A stretch of DNA of 48,222 nucleotides from positions 1-48,222 of the IMG/VR virus record IMGVR_UViG_3300025120_000098. One strand, written 5' to 3'. Position 1 is the stretch's first letter; each line of letters starts with the position of its first letter. This DNA comes from a virus. Both the position numbers and the translations under genes were made by a program. Below, piece after piece: positions 16,090 through 23,125 of this stretch. The notes under the pieces were generated by a model. That model made no database searches. It saw only the letters and a list, made by a program, of their open reading frames with translations, and was not told the origin of the DNA.

Positions 16090-16782
16090 ATGGCAGGGGA
16101 AGCTGGGTTCCTTTACGAAGGAAAGATACACAGAAAACTAAAAGCAGCTGGTTTAGTTCCAAACGGATTTACCCCTGCAGGTTCTGACGCGAATGCTCCA
16201 GATGCAATGTTCATCTATAACAAAGCAAATCAAAAGTTAGAACTTAAATTAGATCTCAAAGCTGATTACGGTCAAGGAACTCTTGAGTTTGATCAGAAGA
16301 AAAAGATCTGGCAATTAGGAGGAGCAAAGACTGCTGCTGCAGACGAGATGCGTCAACTGCTTAGGGCAGTTGGCGTTGAGCAGTTTGTGAATAAAACTTG
16401 GGGACCTAAAGGTCAACCGAACAAAGGCATCATTCCGAACAAGTCGATCACCCAAGACATGGTGAAGTCTGACTATGCTAGGTTTAAGGATGCCTTTTTG
16501 CCTATCAAACCATCAGCTCTATGGAACTACTATGCTGCTAAGCAAAACTATTACATCCAGATAGGTGGATATGGCATGTACTACATGCTGCAAAATCCTG
16601 TACAGTTACCTGTCCCACAATTCAATCCTAGCATGAGGGTTAGAATTCGTGTGAAGAGGGGTGGAAGCGTGATGTATAACTATAGATTTACGACGGCATT
16701 GCAGATTGTACAAAAACCTACAAAGTCTAAGTATGATCTAGACAAAGATGTCAACTTCCTAAAAGCTATCTACACTGAATAA
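16090..16782 (+). CDS. PD-(D/E)XK nuclease-like protein
   Basis: 230 residues. The N-terminus has an early Glu in a helix (E10), then P37-D38 (ANAPDAMFIYN) and E51-L-K53 (LELKLDLKADYGQ), the spacing of a PD-(D/E)XK nuclease core. The C-terminal half contains aromatic strands (YYIQIGGYGMYYML) and a basic RVRIRVKRG strand. A DNA endonuclease for recombination or host-DNA breakdown is plausible. The following gene starts directly after the stop. Confidence 0.6.
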   Translation: MAGEAGFLYEGKIHRKLKAAGLVPNGFTPAGSDANAPDAMFIYNKANQKLELKLDLKADYGQGTLEFDQKKKIWQLGGAKTAAADEMRQLLRAVGVEQFVNKTWGPKGQPNKGIIPNKSITQDMVKSDYARFKDAFLPIKPSALWNYYAAKQNYYIQIGGYGMYYMLQNPVQLPVPQFNPSMRVRIRVKRGGSVMYNYRFTTALQIVQKPTKSKYDLDKDVNFLKAIYTE

Positions 16783-17412
16783 ATGTATATTGATTTGTTT
16801 CCTCAGAGAATCTATAAGTACAATCTTAATGATCCTGAGTTGAAAAATACATTGGTCCAAAGATATCAATCCTATAAAAATCATGCAACCAATGGAACTC
16901 CTGAGGGTTGGTCATGTAATGTAAGGACAGAGTTTGGTTCTGGAGCCTTTCCTCATGAGGAATACGCTAACATCTACAATGATATTCTTTATCAATGGAA
17001 AGATGACATGCAGTTCCTTGGTAGACCTGTTATTGATGAAATTTGGATGAATGCCTATGAGAAATCACACTTCCAGGAAGGTCATACCCATTTGCCTGGG
17101 TTTTTTTCTGGGATACATTATGTTTGTTTCGATCCTGAAGAACATATCGGAACAACTTTTGTTAATCCTCAAGCAGATATTTACGCATATCTCACCCATA
17201 TGAATATCCATTCTGAGGGTACATCTATTGACATGGATGTAAATCCACATCTAGATGAGTTTAATGATGTTGATGTAGAAGAGGGTGACATTGTTATATT
17301 CCCATCCTGCTTGGAACATATGGTAAAAAAGAACATATCTGACAAACTTCGTATCACTGTGTCATTTAACATAAATAGAGTTGCGGAGACTGCTAGGCGG
17401 GTATTTTCATAA
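16783..17412 (+). CDS. 2OG-Fe(II) oxygenase superfamily protein
   Basis: 209 residues. The pattern EIWMNAYEKSHFQEGHTH followed by GFFSGIHYVCF (His at 101/103), then GDIVIFPSCLEHMV (His 179) and RITVSFNI (Arg 190) matches phage 2OG-Fe(II) oxygenases of the TIGR02466 type: double-stranded beta-helix with metal-binding His and a 2-oxoglutarate-binding Arg. The substrate is unknown. It directly follows the nuclease-like gene with no gap. Confidence 0.75.
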   Translation: MYIDLFPQRIYKYNLNDPELKNTLVQRYQSYKNHATNGTPEGWSCNVRTEFGSGAFPHEEYANIYNDILYQWKDDMQFLGRPVIDEIWMNAYEKSHFQEGHTHLPGFFSGIHYVCFDPEEHIGTTFVNPQADIYAYLTHMNIHSEGTSIDMDVNPHLDEFNDVDVEEGDIVIFPSCLEHMVKKNISDKLRITVSFNINRVAETARRVFS

Positions 17413-17415
17413 ATC

Positions 17416-18618
17416 ATGAAAAGTTTCTTTCACTTTCTGAACGAAGCACAAAGTAACGCGGCAAAGCAGGCGAAGAAGCTTGGTCTTGTCGGTGATGGTC
17501 ATGGCTCGTGGGTAGATACCAATGGCAGAATTGTTGGTAGAACCTTAGATGGCGAGTTGGTTTTTAACAGTGGTAGAAAACTAGCTCAAGAAACTGACCC
17601 TAATACACCTGGTCCTGCAGCTAGAGGACTGACTCCAGAGAATCCACCACCACCAGTTGGTGGTCAAGGCGGAGGGGAGATACCTCCTGAAGAAGAAGAA
17701 GCAGAAGTAGAAAAGACACGCGGAACTTTGACGATTGGATTTGGTAGGTTTAATCCTCCCACATCTGGTCACGAAAAACTTCTCGATAAGATAAAAAATA
17801 CCGCTGACGGCGATCAATATATTGTATATCCATCTCATTCGGTGGATCCCCAAAAGAATCCCTTGGATTCTGAGACCAAGATCCTGTTCATGAAGAAGAT
17901 GTTCCCCGATCATGCGAACTCTATCGTTTATGATCCAGCGATTCGTACTATTTTTGATGCACTAAAACAAGCAGATGCAGAAGGATACAGCGGTATCAAC
18001 ATCGTGGTTGGTTCTGACAGACAAAAAGAGTTTGAGAACCTCGCGAACAAATACAACGGGCAACTCTATAATTTTGATGCGATTAATGTCATCTCTGCAG
18101 GAGAACGGGACGCCGACTCTGAGGGGGTGGAGGGCATGTCTGCTTCCAAACTTCGATCTCTAGCAGCAGATGGTGACTTTGAAGCATTTAAGAATGGGTT
18201 GCCAAAAGCAGCAAAGGGTATGGTAGCAAGAGAATTGTTCAATACCGTACAAAGATCTATGGGTGCAGCTGCTGCAACTGAAGGTGTAGAGCTTTGGCAA
18301 ATTGCTCCTAAGTATGATCAAACAACACTTAGAGAGCACTATGTTGCGGGCAATGTATTTGGACTTGGCACTCTTGCAGAGTCCCTTAATACTGGACTAG
18401 TCGGCAGAATCATTAGACGCGGTGCAAATCATGTCATTGCTGTTACTAAAGAAGGTATCATGTTCAAATCTTGGATTAAGGATTTGACCGAATATGTTTC
18501 CCGCTTCCCTTCTGGTGTTCCCGCACATAAACGGGAGGTGGGTACTGACTCTTACAGAGAGTATGTACAGAAACTGACTCCTATGGAGAAGGTAAAGTCA
18601 TTTATAAATAAGAAATAG
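17416..18618 (+). CDS. Nucleotidyltransferase fused to a virion-protein-like N-terminal module
   Basis: 400 residues in three parts. Residues 1-60 (MKSFFHFLNEAQSN..., then GDGHGSWVDTNG) resemble a module seen on cyanophage structural proteins. Residues 61-100 are a Pro/Gly/Glu linker. Residues 102-260 form a cytidylyltransferase-like Rossmann domain: IGFGRFNPPTSGHEKLL has the T-x-G-H signature (116-119), and GMSASKLR is the C-terminal nucleotide-binding motif. The last 140 residues are unassigned. Function may be nucleotide transfer on or in the virion. A TATAAATA box lies in its final codons. Confidence 0.65.
   Translation: MKSFFHFLNEAQSNAAKQAKKLGLVGDGHGSWVDTNGRIVGRTLDGELVFNSGRKLAQETDPNTPGPAARGLTPENPPPPVGGQGGGEIPPEEEEAEVEKTRGTLTIGFGRFNPPTSGHEKLLDKIKNTADGDQYIVYPSHSVDPQKNPLDSETKILFMKKMFPDHANSIVYDPAIRTIFDALKQADAEGYSGINIVVGSDRQKEFENLANKYNGQLYNFDAINVISAGERDADSEGVEGMSASKLRSLAADGDFEAFKNGLPKAAKGMVARELFNTVQRSMGAAAATEGVELWQIAPKYDQTTLREHYVAGNVFGLGTLAESLNTGLVGRIIRRGANHVIAVTKEGIMFKSWIKDLTEYVSRFPSGVPAHKREVGTDSYREYVQKLTPMEKVKSFINKK
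18603..18610 (+). promoter_or_regulatory. T4-type late promoter TATAAATA
   Basis: Exact match to the T4 late -10 element, inside the last codons of the preceding gene and 37 nt before the ATG at 18648. Confidence 0.55.
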
Positions 18619-18647
18619 AAAGAAACACATTCTTCAGGCGATCAGCA

Positions 18648-19931
18648 ATGGCTAATTTTATTGAGCAATCCGCAGAGGATATCATGCTTAGCAGCATGGC
18701 AAATGTCTTCATGCCTGAAGCTTTAGATCCTGTGGGCAAAGAGGATGATGACATTGATAATGATGGCGATGTTGATAAGTCTGATGGTTATCTGAAAAAG
18801 CGTCGTAAAACAGTTGGTGCCGCTATTGCTGCAGACAAAGCAAGGCGCACTAAGAAAGAAGAATTAGAACTTCATCTCCGCACCAAGGTTGGAGAATTAT
18901 CCGAAAAAAAGCTCTATAAGTCTGAGAAGGCAACCAACTCAGACGAAAAAGAAATAACGATCGAAGAGAAGCCTGTAAAGAATAAAGTCGTTATTAATCC
19001 TGATGTCAATGAGGGGTTGGTCAAAACCGTTAAGAACTTCTATGAGGCTGGTGGTGTTGCCTCGAGCCAAAGGAGACCATCTTCTGAAGAAGATAAGAGT
19101 GATCCTGGATATAAGATGTCATCGTATGATAGACAAGTAAAGCGTTTTGGAATTAGGCAAGCTTCTGAAGTACCTGATGCTCCTAGATATGGTCTGAAGG
19201 ATACGCCTAAGACTAAGACTAAGGCTAAGACTAAGGCAGCATCAAAGGCTACAGATTCTGCACCTAAACAAGGTACTAAAGGTGAAGCAGGTCCTGAAGC
19301 GAAGAAACTCAGTACTGTTGACACTGGATCCTCTGAAAATGTAAAGGATACTATTGCTGATATTAAGAAAAAAATACAGAAGGAACAAGCAACCGATTAT
19401 CGTGCATCTATGGCAGCAGATGCTGCGGCAGCAAGAGCAGCGACAAGAGCGAGAGCTGAGAAGAACATGCAGAAACTTGACGCTAACGGTGGAGCGATCA
19501 AGGGGATTAAAGCTTTAGTGAAGAAAGCAGGTCTGGATTTTAAAAACCAAAAAGGTATGAACTCTACTGCCAACCCTGGTATATTCAAATCTGATTCTTC
19601 AATTGAAGCTGGCAAATCGTTACAACAGCGTCTAGGTGAATTACCTTCTAGTAAAAAGAGGGCTCAAGTTGATGCTGCTAAGCTTAAAGAAGAAGCATCA
19701 GATGCTATGAAAGATCGCCGCATGGAACGCGGTGGTGTTGATGGTAATGATCGGTATGATCGCCCTACCAAAAGATCTGATGATGATAAAAAGCGTAAAG
19801 GAAAGACCGCTCTTCAAAAAGAGACTGAGAAGAAATACGGAAAGGGTATGAGTGCTATGGATATTGTCAAAGCACAAATCCGTGCTAAGCATGGTAAGGG
19901 TGCTTTAATGGATAAAAAGAAAAAGGACTAG
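18648..19931 (+). CDS. Lys/Ala-rich virion-type protein with EF-hand-like loop
   Basis: 427 residues, highly charged and low in hydrophobics. An acidic loop DDIDNDGDVDKSD (34-46) resembles an EF-hand or dockerin calcium loop and is followed by a basic KKRRK. The middle is low complexity (TKTKAKTKAASKA, from short CTAAGR repeats near 19208-19236) and Ala-rich helix (AAAARAATRARAEK); the end is basic (MDKKKKD). Such proteins accompany T4-like cyanophage structural genes, and the late promoter at 18603-18610 fits late expression. Exact role unknown. Confidence 0.6.
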   Translation: MANFIEQSAEDIMLSSMANVFMPEALDPVGKEDDDIDNDGDVDKSDGYLKKRRKTVGAAIAADKARRTKKEELELHLRTKVGELSEKKLYKSEKATNSDEKEITIEEKPVKNKVVINPDVNEGLVKTVKNFYEAGGVASSQRRPSSEEDKSDPGYKMSSYDRQVKRFGIRQASEVPDAPRYGLKDTPKTKTKAKTKAASKATDSAPKQGTKGEAGPEAKKLSTVDTGSSENVKDTIADIKKKIQKEQATDYRASMAADAAAARAATRARAEKNMQKLDANGGAIKGIKALVKKAGLDFKNQKGMNSTANPGIFKSDSSIEAGKSLQQRLGELPSSKKRAQVDAAKLKEEASDAMKDRRMERGGVDGNDRYDRPTKRSDDDKKRKGKTALQKETEKKYGKGMSAMDIVKAQIRAKHGKGALMDKKKKD

Positions 19932-19976
19932 AAAGAAAAAGATTGAGCCTATATATTGAAGTAATTATCTCAAATT

Positions 19977-20180
19977 ATGCTTTCTTTTTTACTTCCATTG
20001 GCATCAAAAATTATTACTGATGCTATTAATAAAATTCCTGAGAATGAAGAACTTGGTGAGAAGATGGTTGAGATCTGTCTTGTTATTCTTGCTAAAGCGG
20101 TTAAGCTGACCAAGACTGACATGGATGATCAACTACTTGAAGTTGTCACCAATGCTATCAAAACCCGCGAGGATGCATAG
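19977..20180 (+). CDS. Small helical, possibly membrane-associated protein (67 aa)
   Basis: Starts MLSFLLPLASKIITDAI, a hydrophobic helix, then an acidic linker and a second helix VEICLVILAKAVKL. Two amphipathic or hydrophobic helices could associate with the membrane; a holin-like role is conceivable but unsupported by any family match. It is followed by a late promoter. Confidence 0.55.
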   Translation: MLSFLLPLASKIITDAINKIPENEELGEKMVEICLVILAKAVKLTKTDMDDQLLEVVTNAIKTREDA

Positions 20181-20182
20181 GT

Positions 20183-20190
20183 TATAAATA
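20183..20190 (+). promoter_or_regulatory. T4-type late promoter TATAAATA
   Basis: Exact late consensus just after the preceding stop (20178-20180), 33 nt upstream of ATG 20224, in a true intergenic gap. One of the best late promoters in the window. Confidence 0.7.
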
Positions 20191-20223
20191 ATTCTATGAA
20201 AACTGTAGTTCGGGTGTAAGAAC

Positions 20224-20727
20224 ATGGCTCTCTGGGGTCTTAACGACAATATTCAAACCTTTGGCACAGTAGCCGTTAGTGGTCTTACTGTAACTGGCAC
20301 AGGAACCACTTTTACAACCGATGTTGAAGTTGGTCAAGTAATTCGTGTTGGTGCTCGCGGCGGTGTAGGAACCTACTATGGTGACGCTGTTATCAGTGGC
20401 ATCACTAGTGACCGTATTCTTACTATCGATTCAGATGCTGGATTGAGTGCAGCAAGTATTGCTGCTACTACATACGGTATCAGCGAACTACCAATGTATA
20501 CTGTTAAGGACAGTGTATATCAAGAAGAAAGATCTGAGGCAGATTCTTTAGTCTACGGTATTTCCACAGATACTGCTGGTCAATACGGTGTTGCTCATCA
20601 TGGATGGGTAGGTGTTACCACTTATATTGATATGCATGGTAACCTGAGAGTCAAGAGCGAAGTTCTTGTAGCTGCTTCTGGAATCTCCACAGGTGCTAAT
20701 GGAATTGCTTATCCTACTGATGAATAA
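20224..20727 (+). CDS. Probable virion structural protein (Gly/Thr-rich)
   Basis: 167 residues, rich in Gly, Thr, Val and Ser with alternating beta-strand patterns (TFGTVAVSGLTVTGTGTTF) typical of phage fibre, neck or decoration proteins. A late promoter 33 nt upstream and the neighbouring small charged genes support late structural expression. No specific T4 homologue recognised. Confidence 0.6.
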   Translation: MALWGLNDNIQTFGTVAVSGLTVTGTGTTFTTDVEVGQVIRVGARGGVGTYYGDAVISGITSDRILTIDSDAGLSAASIAATTYGISELPMYTVKDSVYQEERSEADSLVYGISTDTAGQYGVAHHGWVGVTTYIDMHGNLRVKSEVLVAASGISTGANGIAYPTDE

Positions 20728-20734
20728 GGGATAA

Positions 20735-21106
20735 ATGAGATTTGATGAATTGAATGATAGCAACTATCTGCTTTTTGCCATTAAAAATTATGATAACCCA
20801 CAAGCGGTTACTCAAGATGATTTTTATGATGACTTGAAACGGATAAAATATATTAAGAGGCTACTGAAGCGATACAGGAATACTGGTGAGTTACGAACCC
20901 ACCTTATTCTTAATCACTTTATAGTCCTTTTTAATGTTTTTGGTGATGCTGGAGTTCCCCTGCTATTCTTTAAATTAGATAAAGAACTCTGGACATGTAC
21001 CAAGAGTTTTTTAACTTACCTAGGTAGAATTCCTGACTATCCTCGGACTGAACTAAATAATATTCATGATGATGAATACTGCTTAGAACAGCTGAGGACC
21101 GTTTGA
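20735..21106 (+). CDS. Conserved-type phage protein (123 aa)
   Basis: MRFDELNDSNYLLFAIKNYDNP start. The pattern DFYDDLKRIKYIKRLLKRY, then GELRTHLILNHFIVLFNVFG and LTYLGRIPDY is recurrent in T4-like cyanophages, and the protein looks like a compact helical one. No enzyme motif. It lies 7 nt after the structural-type gene and overlaps the next start (TGATG), so it is probably in the same late operon. Confidence 0.65.
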   Translation: MRFDELNDSNYLLFAIKNYDNPQAVTQDDFYDDLKRIKYIKRLLKRYRNTGELRTHLILNHFIVLFNVFGDAGVPLLFFKLDKELWTCTKSFLTYLGRIPDYPRTELNNIHDDEYCLEQLRTV

Positions 21107-21321
21107 TGGGAAGACTTAGAAAGGTTAATAGTATCATGGAGATGATGGCTGGTAATGCAGTCGGTGCATCTGGTGGTTTTGGTGGCAAGGCAGATCCTGC
21201 TGGACCTGTTGCTGGATATGACAAACCTCTTACTGACAAACCTTTTAGTAGAAAAAAGTATGCTACTGGTGGACACGGTTCAAGAAAAGTCTGGCTTGAT
21301 CACCTGAAGAATAAGAAATGA
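21106..21321 (+). CDS. Small Gly/Lys-rich protein (71 aa)
   Basis: The start at ATG 21106 overlaps the preceding stop (TGATG). It has a Gly/Ala-rich middle (AGNAVGASGGFGGKADPAG) and a basic C-terminus (RKVWLDHLKNKK). Disordered character suggests a minor virion or assembly protein. Unknown function; overlaps the next gene by ATGA. Confidence 0.55.
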   Translation: MGRLRKVNSIMEMMAGNAVGASGGFGGKADPAGPVAGYDKPLTDKPFSRKKYATGGHGSRKVWLDHLKNKK

Positions 21322-21743
21322 ATCATCTAGAAGAGGGCATCAGACTTAAGAGTTTTGGTGAGTTTAAAGCTGGCATCAAGGCTGCTGGCGATCGTTTAAA
21401 TCGTCATGTAGTTAAACCAGCGACTAAGTTTATTAAAGATAGACTTCCAAAATCTGATGTGACTCCCTCTACTCGACAACCTACATCTACTCCAAGCAAG
21501 ACTACCGCGTCACAGGACAACTCTGGTCGCCGTGCTACTGGTGGACTTGATGGTGTAGGAACTAAAGCTGACAATAAAGGTGCAGTTAAATTAAAAGTTC
21601 AAAATGATCCTGAACTAAACAAAATTAATCGTTCAGCTCAACTGAGTACAAAAAAGAATCATCCTAGTTGGTGGGCTAAGAACGGTGCTTCTGGTACAGC
21701 ATGGTATGGACAGCAACAATTCCGAAGAGATCTAACCAAGTAA
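21318..21743 (+). CDS. Basic low-complexity protein (141 aa)
   Basis: Begins MNHLEEGIRLKSFGEFKAGI, then a basic amphipathic helix (RLNRHVVKPATKFIKDRL), a Ser/Thr/Pro linker (STRQPTSTPSKTTASQD) and an aromatic C-terminal part (SWWAKNGASGTAWYGQQQF). It may be an internal or head-associated protein. Unknown family. Confidence 0.55.
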   Translation: MNHLEEGIRLKSFGEFKAGIKAAGDRLNRHVVKPATKFIKDRLPKSDVTPSTRQPTSTPSKTTASQDNSGRRATGGLDGVGTKADNKGAVKLKVQNDPELNKINRSAQLSTKKNHPSWWAKNGASGTAWYGQQQFRRDLTK

Positions 21744-21753
21744 TCTAACAGCA

Positions 21754-22200
21754 ATGGACTCTAATTTAAATACTACAATTTTAAATACTGCCATCATTGA
21801 AAGATTAGAAAAAGTAGTTGATTCGTTACAGGATAACTCTGTAAAGATGGGACAACTTCTTGCTGTGCATAACGAGAAGTTAGCCACACAGAGTGAAGTC
21901 GATGGAATTCTATTTGAAAAAGTAGATAGACTTCATGCAGATCTGAATAAAGAGACAGACACAATCAAGAAAGGTTGTGAGAGAGACATTCGTATGGTAG
22001 ATGACAGACTCAGGATGATGGAGAAAAAGATGTGGACAATCTTCGGTGGTCTCGCTGTGATCTCATTCATGGTCAGCGTTCCCGGTCAAGCATTGATGAG
22101 GGGATTGACATCGCCACAAGAAACCAGTATGATAGTACCAGGCACTGGACTGGTTGATGAATCTGATAGATTCAAAGTACATAGGTCTACTCTCAGCTAG
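21754..22200 (+). CDS. Coiled-coil protein with C-terminal membrane segment
   Basis: 148 residues. Residues ~14-95 are coiled-coil (IIERLEKVVDSL..., then VDRLHADLNKETDTIKK, then VDDRLRMMEKK), followed by one hydrophobic segment WTIFGGLAVISFMVSVPGQAL (about 94-114) and a short tail. This order resembles XhlA-type hemolysin/holin-accessory proteins, but no direct family claim is possible. The 3' end overlaps the primase gene by 44 nt, which is long for this genome. Confidence 0.6.
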   Translation: MDSNLNTTILNTAIIERLEKVVDSLQDNSVKMGQLLAVHNEKLATQSEVDGILFEKVDRLHADLNKETDTIKKGCERDIRMVDDRLRMMEKKMWTIFGGLAVISFMVSVPGQALMRGLTSPQETSMIVPGTGLVDESDRFKVHRSTLS

Positions 22201-23125
22201 ATTCGAGAAGTTCAAGAGAGTCAAAGCTGACCTCTATAACTTTAGGTGCCCCATCTGTGGGGACTCCCAAAAGTATAAGAACAAGGCGAGAGGGTACATC
22301 TATGCCATGAAGAATGACGCTAACTACAAGTGTCATAATTGTGGCGCGTCGATGTCTTTCAGCAACTTCATCAAGAAGATTGATGGAACTCTCTATAAAA
22401 GATATGTTATGGAGAGGTTCAAACAGGGGTTGACTGGAAAAGCGACTGTAGTCGAAGACCCTGTGTTTGAGTTTGAGAAACCAAAATTCAAAGCAAGGTT
22501 GAATCTACCGAAGTGTTCTGCGGTAGATAGTGCTAGAGAGTATCTAAAGCAGAGAAAACTAGACTCTAATCAGTTTTATTATGCTGACAAATTTAAAACA
22601 TTTGTTAACAGTATAAAACCAACATTCAAGGACACAAAGAACGAAGAACCCAGGATTATCATACCTTTATGGTATCAAAATGATCTTGTGGGGATTCAAG
22701 GTAGGGCATTATTGCCAAACCATATCAAATATATAACTATTATGTTTAACGATGAGGCACCAAAAATTTATGGATTTGATGAAGTCGATAAAGGATTACC
22801 AATCTATGTGGTCGAAGGACCCTTTGACAGCACTTTCATCGACAATAGTGTGGCTTTGTGTGGTGCTGACGGTGACCTTAGTTGTCTTGAGGGAAGCGAT
22901 TGCATTTATACTTTTGATAACGAGCCCCGTAATGGCGAGATTGTTGGACGCATCAGAGGAGCTATATCTAGAGGCGAGAAAGTCGTCATCTGGCCAACAA
23001 GTATAAGACAAAAAGACATCAATGATATGGTTTTAGCAGGCATCGATGTGAACGATGCGCTAGAATCGAATACATATTCTGGGCTAGAAGCACAAGTTAA
23101 ATTTACTGAGTGGAAAAAAGTATGA
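22157..23125 (+). CDS. gp61: DNA primase gp61
   Basis: 322-residue T4-type primase. The N-terminal zinc ribbon has C31, C34, C59 and C62 (CPICGDSQKY..., KCHNCGAS) and the TOPRIM catalytic part begins VVEGPFDST (about 218) with ALCGADGD downstream. gp61 synthesises short RNA primers on the gp41-bound lagging strand. ATG 22157 is preferred over the TTG at 22154. The stop overlaps the nrdA start (ATGA). Length is close to T4 (342 aa). Confidence 0.93.
   Translation: MNLIDSKYIGLLSARFEKFKRVKADLYNFRCPICGDSQKYKNKARGYIYAMKNDANYKCHNCGASMSFSNFIKKIDGTLYKRYVMERFKQGLTGKATVVEDPVFEFEKPKFKARLNLPKCSAVDSAREYLKQRKLDSNQFYYADKFKTFVNSIKPTFKDTKNEEPRIIIPLWYQNDLVGIQGRALLPNHIKYITIMFNDEAPKIYGFDEVDKGLPIYVVEGPFDSTFIDNSVALCGADGDLSCLEGSDCIYTFDNEPRNGEIVGRIRGAISRGEKVVIWPTSIRQKDINDMVLAGIDVNDALESNTYSGLEAQVKFTEWKKV

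Noticed and set aside
19200-19240. CTAAGR tandem repeat as a possible CRISPR or satellite
   Set aside because: Short degenerate repeat that simply encodes Thr-Lys/Ala-Lys; no spacer structure. No CRISPR array was seen anywhere.
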